A stretch of 64,000 bases of DNA from Antedon mediterranea (GCF_964355755.1 NC_092672.1:27648501-27712500); one strand, 5' to 3'. Counted from the stretch's first letter, positions 21,582 to 34,086 are shown. Notes: generated by a model not told the origin, from the letters alone. Program-made: numbers and translations.

Positions 21582-23528
21582 ATGGTAGCACTTTTTCGAC
21601 GTTGGTATTGCCTTCACACATCCTTGATTTGCGCTAACAGGCCTATTACTATTATGGTTAGTTCGTTTTTCGAGTGTCCAATTAAGTATAGGTGTCTGTG
21701 AATAGGGATTAGACTTGTCCCAGTTTAGTATTTATAATCTTTGTTATGCTAGTCCAGCCATCGGCGTTTCTATTTTAGTCTGGAAATATTTGTATTTGTG
21801 AGCTCAAGTATTATACGTATGAAACGCCATAAGTGCCAAAATATTTATCTTTTTTGCTAATGCATTCGAAATAACCAAGACTAAATAGTAGAGATGTCTC
21901 TCTCATGTTGTGACGCTTTTACTAAAAATAGGCCTATGGGGAAAATGTCACCCTTTATTATGCTATTATCTCAGTTTTCATATTATTTAAAATATAAATT
22001 TTTTAATACAATTATAATAACGTGAGAGTGCCATTTCCGACCATCTAAGTGTCATATTTTCAAAATCGCCAAAACTCAGTCCCAACCATGGTGGAGGTTG
22101 GATTCACTACAATTGCGCCCCTCCCCTTTTCACAAAATCCTGGATGATTGTGAAGAAATCGGTATTGTTGAAAGAAACCACTTATCTACAGGCATACCAC
22201 GTATTAACAGAGTCGTTTATGTTCTGCAAATCAAAAAACATTTAAGGTATGTTCATTTTGAAACCCGGATTCGATGAGGTAGGTGGAAAACCTCGGTGGC
22301 GACTGGAAAAGGGAGCCCAATCACCACACAAGAGCTGACGAAGTCTTGCTGACAGCTAGAAAAACATGTCTCGAAAAAAAAAAATACTACAAATGCAAAA
22401 AGACAACTGTACAAACAAATAATATTGCATCCATAAATTTAACCTCATTGACGGAGGTAATAAAGGTCTTACAATCAAGGAAGCATGTTTTGCAAAATAG
22501 GATTTAAGAATATGGATCCAGTCCTAGGTTCAACCAGTACTGTTAGTATTCTCACAGCCAAACATCAAAGGTCTAAGGTTACGAGCCCGAGTTACATAAT
22601 TGTACAACTCATAATTATTAGTTTCGTCTGTGATGATGATTTCCTTAAGACTTTGATCATCCCGCTTTTTCACATGTGTAGGGATACCGCTCACTTTCAC
22701 TTATACCTAATCTGGTTTACGTCTACAATACGGAAATTACTTTTAATGTAAATGTTTGTATTATAAAGCCAAACATTTTACCAAAGTTCTGTCAACCATT
22801 GCAATAAACAGGACAATTTACTGTAGTTATATTAACAGGAACAAATCAATACTCTAATGGTCCTACTTAAATTCAATATTGGATAACAATAAGTTTAAGA
22901 TGTACTTCATAAATTCGTGATAAAATAAAGTCAACATTTAATATAGACATAATACCTGTGAGAACACTAAACACTTGATTAGAGCAGCCGGGCGTATAAC
23001 TTTCTAGATTTTGATAATATTGTTCGATTTTGACAACGGGATAGTGCCTCTTTAACAATGTATTCAAATTTAGTGTGAATTTGCAACTAGAGCCGTATAA
23101 ATACACCACGCCCACAGTATAATTTTCAGTAAGAGTTAGGCTGCCGCCGCATCTACAATCAACAATAACAACAGTTAGGCCTATGTGTTTGACAATGCAT
23201 CTTTTTGTGTTTGTTCTCTTACGCCCGTATTCTTAAACCTTACTTTAGTCGTAGTTCGAAGTTCGACTTGGAAAAGTCGTAGTTCGAGCTATTACTTCAA
23301 ATTCGATTCAAAAACGATGTAGTCGAAGTTTGCAGTTCGACTTAATGAAGTCGAGCTTCTAGTCGAGGTTACAACGGCTGGTGCAATACGTCTAGTAAAT
23401 AACCAATCAGACGATCTCACGAAGGGCGACGACCCTGGATATGCCCCTGGATTTACTGAAGCGCAAAATATAAACATTCGCCGCGATAGGCCTAGGATAT
23501 CTTTTTTATGTTTCACCGTGAAATTGAA

Positions 23529-24879
23529 ATGCCGAAAATTTCCGAATTCGAACGATGTACCTTAGTTGCCCTTGTGGAAAAATACAAGGGTACATTAGAA
23601 TGCAAAGAAAATAATTTCAGAATGATAGAAAAAAAGAACGAAGGATGGAGGGCTGTTGAACAAGAATTCAACGACACAGTTGCAGGGTTATCTGAGCATC
23701 GGTCGGCAGCTCAGCTGCGAAAATGCTGGGCTAATATAAAGGCCAAAGCTAAAAAAGAGGTTGCAGTGGCAAATCGCCAAAAAAAAGCAACAGGCGGAGG
23801 TCCACCTCCAGCGGAGCCTTCGGAAGAGGCTATGAAAATTGCTGAAATTATTCCTCAGCAATTTCATTCACTTGGAAACATTTTTGACAGCGATGGTATG
23901 TTATAATTTATACTTGCATGTCCTAACCTAGCTAGGCTATGGCCTAGTTAGGACCTAGCTTTATTATTAGCCCGGGCGTAATTGTATATATTTTAGCTTA
24001 CCTAGGTCTAGGCCTACTGCTACAGCAGTACTAGCCTAGGCCTAGGACAATATAATCAATACTTTAAACTTCATCATTCATCGTCACCAACTATTGTTTA
24101 AATAATGTAACTAAACAAAGAAGGATGAATACATGTTGTATGCAAGATATTTACATTTATTTATGCACCTTATTGTGATGTACATCCAGTCAAGGGTATT
24201 TATTCTATATGCCTACATTCACATTCATATATCATCCATACTGAAGTAAATAACATAAGGAAAAGCCCTGAGTACACCTCCACTTAAAAGTATACAGTAC
24301 CATGTACTGTAATCGTTCACATTCATATATACACATTTAAGTACACTATATAACAGCCATCCCCTGCATTGATAATTTTAGTTGACCTGTACTGTATGCC
24401 AAATATTTACATTCTGCATCTTATCACATAAAGCACAATGTTTTTGAAAGTTAATTAAGTTCTTTAAAAGCAACATCACGACGAACATTGTTAATAGATT
24501 ATTAACATTACTTTTCTTTGTTTATATAGGTACAACAGTGATAATTCCCGTTGATATAGGTCAACAGAAAATTATAATAGAAGATGGGTCTATGGATGAA
24601 GAGATAACTAGCCTAGCTGGTTGCAGTACCATGCCACAAATCTCTAAGTTGACGGAACCTGCAAAAAAAAAGAAAAAAAATGATGAAATGATAAGAGATG
24701 AGCATGTTGTCAATATGCAATTAGTTGAACAACAATTACAGAATGCCAATAATGAGCATGAAAAAAAAATGGAGTTGATGGATAAACAAATGGAGTATGC
24801 ATTGATCGAGCACAACTTCAAGGTGCAATTATTGAAATTAAAATTAAGGAAGGTAGAAGCAAAATTAAATGAATCATAA
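23529..24879 (+). CDS. Harbinger Myb/SANT-like DNA-binding protein (2 exons)
   Basis: Exons 23529-23895 and 24530-24879 (donor G|GTATGT, acceptor TTATATAG|GT) give 238 residues. The N-terminal part has the Myb/SANT-like pattern: FERCTLVALVEKYK, a WRAVEQEFND stretch and RKCWANIKAKAKKE. A proline/glycine linker (GGGPPPAEPS) follows, then a K-rich patch and a C-terminal coiled coil (MQLVEQQLQNANNEHEKKM onward). In this family it binds transposon ends and helps bring the transposase to them. I chose the second in-frame ATG, at 23529, because MPKISEFER matches the usual start; an ATG seven codons upstream (23508) is also possible. Confidence 0.88.
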
Positions 24880-26017
24880 ATTAGTCAACATACACTACAG
24901 TATTGCAATTTATATGTTCTAAATAATAATAATTAAGTTGTAAATAATAATAAAAACAATATATTGTTAATACTGTACTTTATTTAAAAAATTCTTAAAT
25001 AATTAATATAATTATAATTACAAAACTAATTGAAATCATACTTTTGTGAAATCATATTACATAAGTTGTGTATAAATTTAATTAATTAGTATTTATAATT
25101 ATTTGCACAAAATCGATATTTTAAAAAACATGTTTTTGCAACTAGGCCTACCTAGGCCTATTTATAAATATTTAAAGATTTAAAAATAGACTTGAACTAG
25201 TCTAGCCTAGGCCTATTCAGTATTTTATGCATCCTTATTTATTCTTTAATATTAATATATTTATAGATTATAATATAGGAAAGCAGTTTAGTTGCAATAG
25301 AATAAACAAATTCAACCTACACTACCTAGGCCTAGGCTAGGTTAATTATAATTTTATTAAAGTGTATTGTATTTATAAGTAGGGTTAGTCCTACTATTCT
25401 ATTTTGTATGTTATTAATAATTATTAGTATAGTAGGCTAGTTGGCCCATATAGCCTCTACTAGTAGGCCCTCCTAGTAGTATGTTATGTTATTAATTAAT
25501 TATTCATTAGTAGTAACTAGGCTAGGTAGTCTGTAGTAGGCTAGTACTCTAGCTATTGTGCTTTATTTACAGGCCGAACATTTTAACCTCAATAGAGGCT
25601 AGTACACCTCTCTGAGAATATCTACTACTAGGCCTAGACGTAGTCCGGACCTAAGCTATGCATATATCTATCCAGAGTAGTAGAAGGCCTTTTGAGGTAG
25701 TGTGATGCCTAGGTAGGCTAGGCCTCTAGTTAGCATGCTAGCTCTCATGACATGCAAACTGCCTCTTTTGATTACTGGTAACGTTATAATTGTTTTACTG
25801 TACTTACACATAAGAATATGATACTACAGTATAATCTATCCAAAATTTAACTTTTCACGTTGTTCATATCAAAATGTATTGCTATTAAATTACACAATGT
25901 ACAGAGGAGAGTAACATGCATGTGTGCTTCGTTCGTCGTCGACTCCAACACAAGCATGATGATGGAAGAGGGAAATTATGTTACAATGTTTATGACGTAC
26001 CTTGATGACGGGTGTCC

Positions 26018-27058
26018 TTATGTAAAATATTGGTCGATTATAGCTTGTCTGTAGACTCTACCAGCTAATGCATCCTCTACATTTTCATCACCATTAACTT
26101 CTTCATCGATTTCAATATCTACATCATCCCGTATAAATTCTACATTTCTTATAATGGTGATGTTGTGTAGGCAAGCTACAGCAACTATGGTTGTTAGGGT
26201 TGTTTCAAGCTTTAAGCGTAAATAATTTAAACAATTGAATTTACGCTTCCAGTTCCCAAACAACCGCTCAACTGAATTCCTGGTTCTAATTTGGGACCGG
26301 TTGTACCTCTGTTGAGGCCTCCTATCAGGATTGATAACTGGTGTCAGGAGGTACCTCTTGCACCCATAACCAGAATCTCCAAGTAGCACACCGTTGTGTA
26401 CTCGACGTTCAAATTCTTCGCAAATTAAACTATTTTCAAAAATACGAGAGTCGTGCACGGACCCTTGCCATCTAGCCACAATGTCTCTAATCATTAGACG
26501 ATGGTCACCTATAACTTGGACATTTATAGAAAAATATCCCTTTCTGTTCCGAAATAGTTCGGCTTCCTGTCCACCTGGACAAGGTATCCGTACGTGCGTG
26601 CAGTCGATACATCCGATTACATTAGGGAAACCAGCAATCGCCCTAAATCCTTGTTGAACGATATCTCTGCCATCACCCGTTGGAAACACAATCCACCTTC
26701 TATTCTCCTGTGCTAAAGCTCGAGAAACTTTTGCGATTATTCTGGAAAGGGTAGGTTGCGATATGTTTTTTGCATCCCCGTGCATTAACTGAAATGTTCC
26801 AGTAGCAAAATAGCGTAGGGCTACGCAAACCTCTAACAACGGTGGTATTGTTGGGTGACCACCACCTCCTCTTGTATCCTTACGTAAATCAAGAATTCCT
26901 AACAATTCAACAATAATCTCTTTAGAAACCCGATACCTTTGGACGAATTGGGAATCGTCATAATCAAATAGGGGGTTTGAACGATCTCTTATTACTTCAA
27001 TTTCACGATAATTTAAGCGATCATATCGCTGAACACGGGCGTTGAATTGCCTCGCCAT
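26018..27058 (-). CDS. Harbinger (HARBI1-like) DDE transposase
   Basis: 346 residues, single exon, no interruption, normal length for the family. It cuts and rejoins transposon ends. The probable DDE catalytic triad is D152 (IGCIDCTHVRI), D228 (LLGDSGYGC) and E264 (RNSVERLFGNWK), with the conserved WQGSVHDSRIF block at 198-207. The N-terminal region holds the helix-turn-helix-like part (QPTLSRIIAKVSRAL). It starts at ATG 27058, about 430 bp inside the right end, and converges on the Myb-like gene. Confidence 0.95.
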   Translation of the reverse strand: MARQFNARVQRYDRLNYREIEVIRDRSNPLFDYDDSQFVQRYRVSKEIIVELLGILDLRKDTRGGGGHPTIPPLLEVCVALRYFATGTFQLMHGDAKNISQPTLSRIIAKVSRALAQENRRWIVFPTGDGRDIVQQGFRAIAGFPNVIGCIDCTHVRIPCPGGQEAELFRNRKGYFSINVQVIGDHRLMIRDIVARWQGSVHDSRIFENSLICEEFERRVHNGVLLGDSGYGCKRYLLTPVINPDRRPQQRYNRSQIRTRNSVERLFGNWKRKFNCLNYLRLKLETTLTTIVAVACLHNITIIRNVEFIRDDVDIEIDEEVNGDENVEDALAGRVYRQAIIDQYFT

Positions 27059-27487
27059 GGTTATTAAAAATGGCGGATCAAAATAAAGTCCAACTTAACC
27101 AAGTTAAGTCGGACTTCAACATTACAAAAAAAGCCATTTATGACACGGTGTTAAAAAACCCCAATTTGCATTATCAAAATAAATATAAAATAATATTGTA
27201 ATGAGCTAATAAAAAACTAGACATTTCATAATTCAAAATGCAACAAAAGTGATACGTTTATTCACGACACCTTTTTTATAAACATCGTTTAAAAACCATT
27301 TAGTCGACCATTTAGTCTGCCCCATCCAGGACTAAAAAAATCGATCAAAATCCGTCTCGATTTAGTCGAGGTTGGCCTGAATTAGTCGGCGATTTAGTTG
27401 TAGTTCGGTTTATGAATTAAAATGACGTCATTTTTAAAGTTTTAGCTCGAACTACGACTAAAATCCGGTTTAAGAATACGGGCGTTA

Positions 27488-28165
27488 GTCAGTTTGGAAC
27501 AATAACTTGTATATGGCCTTGTCTTGATATCAGTTTCATCTATCTAAGTCAATGTTTTACAGTATATTCCTTATGGCCAGGAATAGATGTGGTTATGTTT
27601 TCACGGTGCGCAATCAAAAATTACGCGGTCTACGCACGATTTAACGAAATCACGTTTGTAATCATATCTTCACATGCATATATCACGATTAAATAAAATT
27701 TGGTACTAATAAATTTCAGGTCATATTTCATCATATGACAATACAATTACGTGCGTAGCGCATATAACACATGCGTTCGCGCGCTTAAAATTGTCAAAAT
27801 TTATTTTCGACGAAATTAGAGTACGTTTCAGGCAATTTTAAGCGTTTACAAAATTGCCATGAGTGCGCAGATTTTTTGCACGCGCATTGCGCGTTAAACC
27901 TTAATATCCACTCTTTTTTTCTGATTTCTGTTTTACAACATTTCTTTAATAATATCATCAAGAATATCCATGTAGGGTTTCTCTTTTTAGCTCTTGGTTT
28001 TCTCCTCTTGCCACCTTTTCTGATAATCTATAAGAGTTCCTTTTCATCTAACACCTCATTTAAAGCAATTGCAGCATCCACTGTAGTATTTTTACTCTGA
28101 TCTACAGCTCACTATGTCGGTCGGTTGGTCGGATGGTTGGTCGGTCGGTTGGTCGGTCGGTAAAC
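27488..28165 (+). repeat. Dispersed repeat related to elements A and B, with a (GGTC/GGTT)n start at its end
   Basis: TATGGCCAGGAAT, GTTTTCACGGTGCGCAAT and TTTTAAGCGTTTACAAAATTGCC recur at 63.1-63.5 kb. The last, with the GCGCAC block, also resembles 11.4 and 12.9 kb. At 28108 TCACTATGTCGGTCGG starts a GGTC-rich array also seen at 62992 and 63645. No coding. Confidence 0.65.
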
Positions 28166-28340
28166 ACTAAGTAAAATTTGAACCTGCGACTGCAGCCATG
28201 TATATGACCTTGTTTTTGTACTAATTGGGATATGGAAGACACTAACATTGTCTGTAGACAACTTGATTATGAAGGAAGTGTGTATACTAAAGAGTCAGGC
28301 AGTCGAACAACGGGACTTGGTGATACCTTTTCAAGGTTAA

Positions 28341-29257
28341 CGCCCGTATTCTTAAACCGGACTTTAGTCATAGTTCGAAGTTCGACTTGAAAAAGTCGTA
28401 GTTCGAGCTATTACTTCAAATTCGATTCAAAAACGAAGTAGTCGAAGTTTGCAGTTCGACTTAATGAAGTCGAGCTTCTAGTCGAGTTGCACACGTCTGG
28501 GTAACAAAGGCTAAATATTGGCCAATGACAAGAGAGTATTTGAGGAACAGACGAAATTTTGCGCATTGATATCACTTTCCATTTTCTTAAAAAACCTTTT
28601 ACGATATAAATGAAAAATAATTTTAATCGTTAATTATTAGAACAAGATCAGTATTAATTTAACAGTCAAGTACTTTTGATTAACAACAAACAAAATCTTC
28701 AAAATATATTTAGGAACCATGGCGGTACGGTAACTTTCATATTTTCTAGGCCTCCAACAAAGTATGATCGCGACGAACCACGCACTTCATAGCGTGACAA
28801 GAAAGCGCTAGGCCCCCTAAACATTCCATCGCGTGGTGAATTGCCGCATCTCCCATTGTCGCTATGGCGTGACGTAGTTTAAGACGGACTTGCGCGAAGA
28901 AAATAATGTAATTTGTATACAGTTGTAAATAAAGATGATTTTCATTATTATAACTTATACCAATGTATATTTAATTAAGCTAATATAAATATAGATATTT
29001 CATTCTTCAATATCTGGCCAATATAACCACCCAATGACTGTTACGTTTTTAATAAACATCGTTTAAAAACCATTTAGTCGACCATTTAGCCTGCCCCCTC
29101 CAGGACTATAAAAATTGATCAAAATCCGTCTTGATTTAGTCGAGGTTGGCCTGATTTAGTCGTTGATTTAGTTGAAGTTCGGTTTATGAATTAAAATGAC
29201 GTCATTTTTTTAGTTTTAGCTCGAACTACGACTAAAGTCCGGTTTAAGAATACGGGC
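28341..29257. mobile_element. Non-autonomous Harbinger derivative, about 0.92 kb
   Basis: Both ends match the 4.26-kb Harbinger: the left 160 bp and the right 190 bp, with CGCCCGTATTCTTAAACC ends. The genes are missing and replaced by unrelated AT-rich sequence. The last base of the right end is changed and the target duplication is not clear. Confidence 0.88.
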
Positions 29258-29559
29258 AATAGTAACGGCTACGGATACTATTGCCAAGGAACTGAAACAC
29301 ATCTTTAAAATTGTTCTGAAAGATACCAGGGGTACTCTTCTTGTGATTATGTTTTAATTACCTGTTCAAGAAAGTTAATTTGCTGTTTTTTGTGTTATTT
29401 GTAATGAACAATAACTTTCAATTGTCAGAGTTGACAGAGGACAATTGAAGCCTACTTTACAACGCATACACACCTATCCAAGGTGGCAAATGCACAAAAG
29501 AAATGTTATTTAATTAACTTTACGTAAGTGCTGCATAGGCAGGGTAGATAGAAAAAATC

Positions 29560-29680
29560 AAAATCAAACAAATTTAAAACTGCTTCAATATAAATTTATT
29601 AATACGACATGCTTCGGGAATAGCCCATCATCAGGTGAAAAGAATTGTAAGAAAGGATAACTTGCATAAAAACAATCACT
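29560..29680 (-). repeat. Possible Penelope-type terminal repeat with hammerhead-like motif
   Basis: On the minus strand, CTGATGA, a GGG/CCC stem, then GAAGC and GTCGTATT follow each other (29601-29636). This is the order of a hammerhead ribozyme core (CUGANGA, stem II, GAAA), but with GAAG in place of GAAA. Such motifs occur in terminal repeats of Penelope-like retroelements. No reverse transcriptase is seen nearby. Confidence 0.35.
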
Positions 29681-29882
29681 GTTGATTGAACGAGTTGTAC
29701 TGTGCATCAGTCTCGTGTCTAAATAAAGTCACAAAATTACATATAAAACAAATCGGCTAATCAAAGATGTTAACATACAGAAGGAATAGTTATAAAAACA
29801 CTCCAAAGCTATAGGGTACACTATAGAAATATTTTCTTATTATAAAGCAGAAAACTTAACATAAACTTCAAGTGTGAATAAT

Positions 29883-30493
29883 TGTTAACAAATGAATGTC
29901 CTTATTCATAGGATGCTAAGTGAGAACTAAATGTACAGTATGCGGTCACAAGTATTTATTTTATGTGTAGATTGTAATTTGTTCTCGTCCGTTAACTGGC
30001 AAACTTTTCTTATAGACTTCAAGGTATCAGATGACTATTCGAATGTATTAAAAAAAATCATATTCAGGAGCGGATCTAGGATTTTGATAAAAAGGGGACC
30101 GATATGGGAAAATAATCGTCTAGGTTTTTTTTTTTCTAAACGCCCGGAGACAGCATCTGAGGCGTTTTGACCGGTCGATTCTTGTTATATAATTATCTGA
30201 ATAGGCCTATAGTGGGTTTTATAGACCATATTTAATATTCGAAACTGTTTTTTTTTGCGCCAATAGCCTAAAGCCTGTTTTTTTCTGTCGTTGAAACGTT
30301 ACGGCTAGTTGCGTTAAGTTGCGTTGAACTTTCACATCGTTAAAGTTGAAGATAAATAACGATGATCGAGTCAGACCGCGAATATTTACACAATTTTACA
30401 TGATCGTTCATTACATAGTTTCTTGTATCTCTCGAGCGTTGCTGGATGGGACACGCGGAAGTATTACAAAAGCAATGCCGGCCACGCGCAGCC
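29883..30493 (+). repeat. Dispersed repeat, copy 2, interrupted by the 30503-34077 insertion
   Basis: Closely matches 2944-3420, and its second part matches 34152-34475 (TTTTGATAAA, CGCCCGGAGA, GACACGCGGAAG, CACGCGCAGCCGG). The insertion element begins ten bases after the last shared motif. Confidence 0.75.
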
Positions 30494-33400
30494 GGCCGGG
30501 CCGCGATTTTTGTTTTCGTACATAAGTTGGGGACCCCTCATGAAACGTCACAAAATAAACATGAATAATTCATCAGTTAAATTTATTGTTTCCGTGTGCA
30601 CCCAAGCGTATAGCAACAAGAAGTGATTACACGCACAACTAAACTGCGATACGATTCTTTTTACAGTAGGCCTAGGATTCTAGGTCAATTCACGTGATTG
30701 CCTTCGCGCACTCTTCTTCACACACACCACTATGCAAAATGTGTCGAGGCTAATCGACAGCTAGGCAAGACATTAAACTAAGTAGTAATTGGACATAGCC
30801 CAAAGAAAGCTTAGACCCACAAGAATAAAAAATGTGTATAATTTGTGTAGGCCTACTGTAATTTTTTAATTCTGCTATTTTATTATCAAACAATATGCAT
30901 GTACTCAAAGGAACTTTAAAAATGCGCGTATATGAACACATGAGATGGGAAGATTAGACCCACGAGAATAAAAAATGTATTTTTGTGTAATGTTTATTGT
31001 TTAATTTTGATGACTTATTACTCGGACTGTGTCATAACTAACACACACACCTCACACACACCATGGAGTAAACTCCATGCACACACCCACACTACTAGAA
31101 TAGAAATGGGTTTAGAGACTAATAATTAGGCCTAATAGTATTAATAGAAACTATAGTTTTAACACGTAATTCTTTAGTAATAAATTATATTAAAAACACC
31201 ATAAACTAAAGGCTGATTATTTCGACAATCCACACAAAACGTCGCTATTCTTTTATGAAATCCCACGCGGCAAACACAGCGGAGATTAGGCCTAGAATCG
31301 TACCGCACTTGTGTAATCACTTCTTGTTGCTATACGCTTGGGTGCACACGGAACAAGAAAATTTAACCGTGTGCACCCAAGCGTATAGCAACACGAAGTG
31401 TGATTACACGACACAACTGCGATACGATTCTAGGCCTATCTCCGCTGTGGTTGCGGCGTGCGATTTCATAAAAGAATAGTGGCGTTTTGTGTGGATTGTC
31501 AAAATAATCAGCCTATAGTTTATGATAGTGTTTTTAATATAATGTATTACTAAAGAATTACGTGTTAAAATTATAGTTTCTATTAATACTATTAAGCCTA
31601 ATTATTAGTCTCTAAAGCCCATGTCTATTCTAGTAGTCTGTGTGGGTGTGACGTAGTGTGTGTTACTGTTAGCTATGACACAGTCCGAGTAATAAGTGAT
31701 CAGCAAAATTAAACAATTACATTATACAAAAATACATTTTTTATTCTCGTGGTTCTAATCTTTCCATCTCATGTGTTCATAATTCAACGCGCATTTTTAA
31801 AGTTCCTTTGAGTACATGCATATTGTTTGATAATAAAATAGCAGAATTAAAAAATTACGGTACACAAATTATACACATTCTTCTAGGGTATTGCTAAACT
31901 GCGCAAACTGCGCAAACACTGCGCAAACAACAAAAAAAGCTGCGCAAACCTCTTTCAAAACAATTATTATTGATTAGAACACAACTAGAACTATATAGGG
32001 AGTCAATTTATGAGAAAAAAAAATTTGAAATTCCTTTAAATTTGCCTTTTTTTGGGTAAAAAACTTCAATTTTTGGAAAAATTACTGATTTCACAGCGCA
32101 AACAACAACAAAAAGCTGTGCAAACCTCCTTCAAACCAATTAATATTTATTAGAACACAACTAGAACTATATAGGGAGACAATTTATGGTAAAACAAATT
32201 TGAAATTCCTTTAAGTTTGCCTTTTTTTTGGGTGAAAAACTTCAATTTTTGGGAAAATTACTGATTTCACTGTGCAAACAACAAAAAAAGCTGCGCAAAC
32301 CTCCTTCAAAACAATTAATATTGATAGAACACAACTAGAACTATATAGGGAGACAATTTATGGTAAAAAAAAATTGAAATTCCTTTAAGTTTGCCTTTTT
32401 TTGGGTGAAAAACTTCAATTTTTGGGAAAATTACTGATTTCACAGCGCAAACAACAAAAAAAGCTGCGCTCAAACCTCCTTTAAATCAATTAATATTGAT
32501 TAAAACACAACTAGAACTATATAGGGAGACAATTTATGGGGGAAAAATTTGAAATTTGCGCAGGTTTTTTTGTTGTTTGCGCTGTGAAATCAGTAATTTT
32601 CTAAAAAATTGAAGTTTTAACCAAAAAAAAGGAAAACATAAAGGAATTTCAAATTTTGTCCCCATAAATTGTCTCCACATAGTTCTAGTTGTGTTCTAAT
32701 AAATATTAATTGGTTTGAAGGAGGTTTGCGCAGCTTTTTTTGTTGTTTGCGCTGTGAAATCAGTAATTTTCCCAAAAATTGAAGTTTTTCACCCAAAAAA
32801 TGGCAAACTTAAAGAAATTTCAAATTTTTTTTCTCATAAATTGTCTCCCTATATAGTTCTAGTTGTGTTCTAATCAATAATAATTGTTTTGAAGGAGGTT
32901 TGCGCAGCTTTTTGTTGTTTGCGCAGTGTTTGCGCAGTTTGCGCAGTTTAGCAATACCCATTCTTCTATGGCCTATGTCTAATTACTACTTAGTTGAATG
33001 TCTTGCCTAGCTGTCGAATAGCCTCGACACATTTTGCATAGGTTGGTGTTTGTGTGAAGAAGAGTGCGCGAAGGCAATCACATGAATTGACTTAGAATCC
33101 TAGGCCTAGAAAGAATCGTATCGCAGTTGTAATCACTTGTTGCTATACGCTTGGGTACACACGGAACCAAAAATTTAACTGATGAATTATTCATGTTTAT
33201 TTTGTGACGTTTCATGAGGGGGTCCCCAACTTATGTACGAAAAAAAAAATCGCAGCCCGGCCGCATTTTTTATTTTCGTAAGTTGTTCCGTGTGCACCCA
33301 AGCGTATAGCAACAAGTGATTATTACAACTGCGATACGATTCTTCCTAGGCCTATGATTCACGTGATTGCCTTGGCGTACTCTTCACACACACACTACCA

Positions 33401-34086
33401 CCATGGAACTATAATATATTATAGTTCCATGCTACCACTATGCAAAATGTGACGAGACTAATCGACAGCTAGGCAAGACACATTCAACTAACTAGTATTG
33501 GTCATTAGCCCAAATAAAGTTTAGACACACGAGAATAAAGAATGTGTATAATTTTGTGTACTGTAATTTTTTAATTCTGTTATTTTATTATCAAACAATA
33601 TGCATGTACTCAAAGGAACTTTAAAAATGCGCGTATATGAACACGAGAATAAATTTTGTGTAATGTAATTGTTTAATTTTGCTGACTTATTACTCGGAGT
33701 ACCTAACACACACACCCACACAGACTACTAGAATAGACACGAGCTTTAGAGACTAATAATTAGGCCTAATAGTATTAATAGAAACTATAATTTTAACACG
33801 TAATTCTTTAGTAATAGATTCTATTAAAAAAAAACAAAAAAACTAAAGACAGATTATTTCGACAATCCACACAAAACGCCGCTATTCTCTTATGAAATCG
33901 CACGCCGCAAACACAGTGGAGAATCGCCTACTAGGCCTAGAATCGTATCGCAGTTGTTCTTGTTGCTATACGCTTGGGTGCACACGGAGCAAGAAAATTT
34001 AACTGATGAATTATTCATGTTTATTTTGTGACGTTTCATGAGGGGGTCCCCAACTTATGTACGAAAAAAAAAATCGCGGCCGGGCC
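30494..34086. mobile_element. Composite TIR element with exact 9-bp target duplication (MULE-like?)
   Basis: The ends GCGATTTTTG (30503) and AAAAATCGC (34077) are flanked by identical 9-mers, GGCCGGGCC (30494-30502 and 34078-34086). The terminal inverted repeats are long, covering CGTACATAAGTTGGGGACCC and AATTCATCAGTTAAATTT. Inside are several partial copies: a head-to-head inversion near 31366, an end-to-end junction ATCGC-AGCCCGGCC-GCATTTT at 33249-33268, and a foldback insertion at 31886-32959. No transposase. The 9-bp duplication fits Mutator-like elements, but the class is not proved. Confidence 0.8.
31877..32968. mobile_element. Foldback-type element, 1074 bp, 9-bp target duplication
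   Basis: Element 31886-32959 starts GGGTATTGCTAAACTGCGCA and ends with the exact complement. The flanks are ATTCTTCTA on both sides (31877-31885, 32960-32968). The arms are made of direct copies of a roughly 185-bp unit (AACAACAAAAAAAGCTGCGC to TTACTGATTTCAC), about four forward on the left and two reversed on the right. Non-coding; nested inside the composite element. Confidence 0.92.

Larger units (their letters stand above)
19830..23221. other. Intron or intergenic stretch with MITEs only
   Basis: No exon is recognised after the last FN3. The open frames at 20138-20353, 22283-22751 and 22873-23115 carry no domain. Two inverted-repeat MITEs are listed separately. Confidence 0.5.
23222..27484. 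mobile_element. PIF/Harbinger DNA transposon, 4263 bp, apparently complete
   Basis: Terminal inverted repeats start CGCCCGTATTCTTAAACC at both ends and extend for about 38 bp. The flanks are TTA (23219-23221) and TTA (27485-27487), the 3-bp target duplication typical of PIF/Harbinger. It carries both expected genes, facing each other: a Myb/SANT-like protein and a DDE transposase without stops. A deletion derivative lies at 28341-29257. Intact genes and matching ends suggest recent activity. Confidence 0.95.

Noticed and set aside
22283-22751. Open frames around AAAACCTCGGTGGCGACTGG
   Set aside because: The stretch looks like part of a dispersed repeat, but I found no second copy in the window and no protein motif, so I did not call an element or a gene.
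24561-24821. Minus-strand open frame rich in serine and cysteine
   Set aside because: Antisense shadow of the second exon of the Harbinger Myb-like gene.
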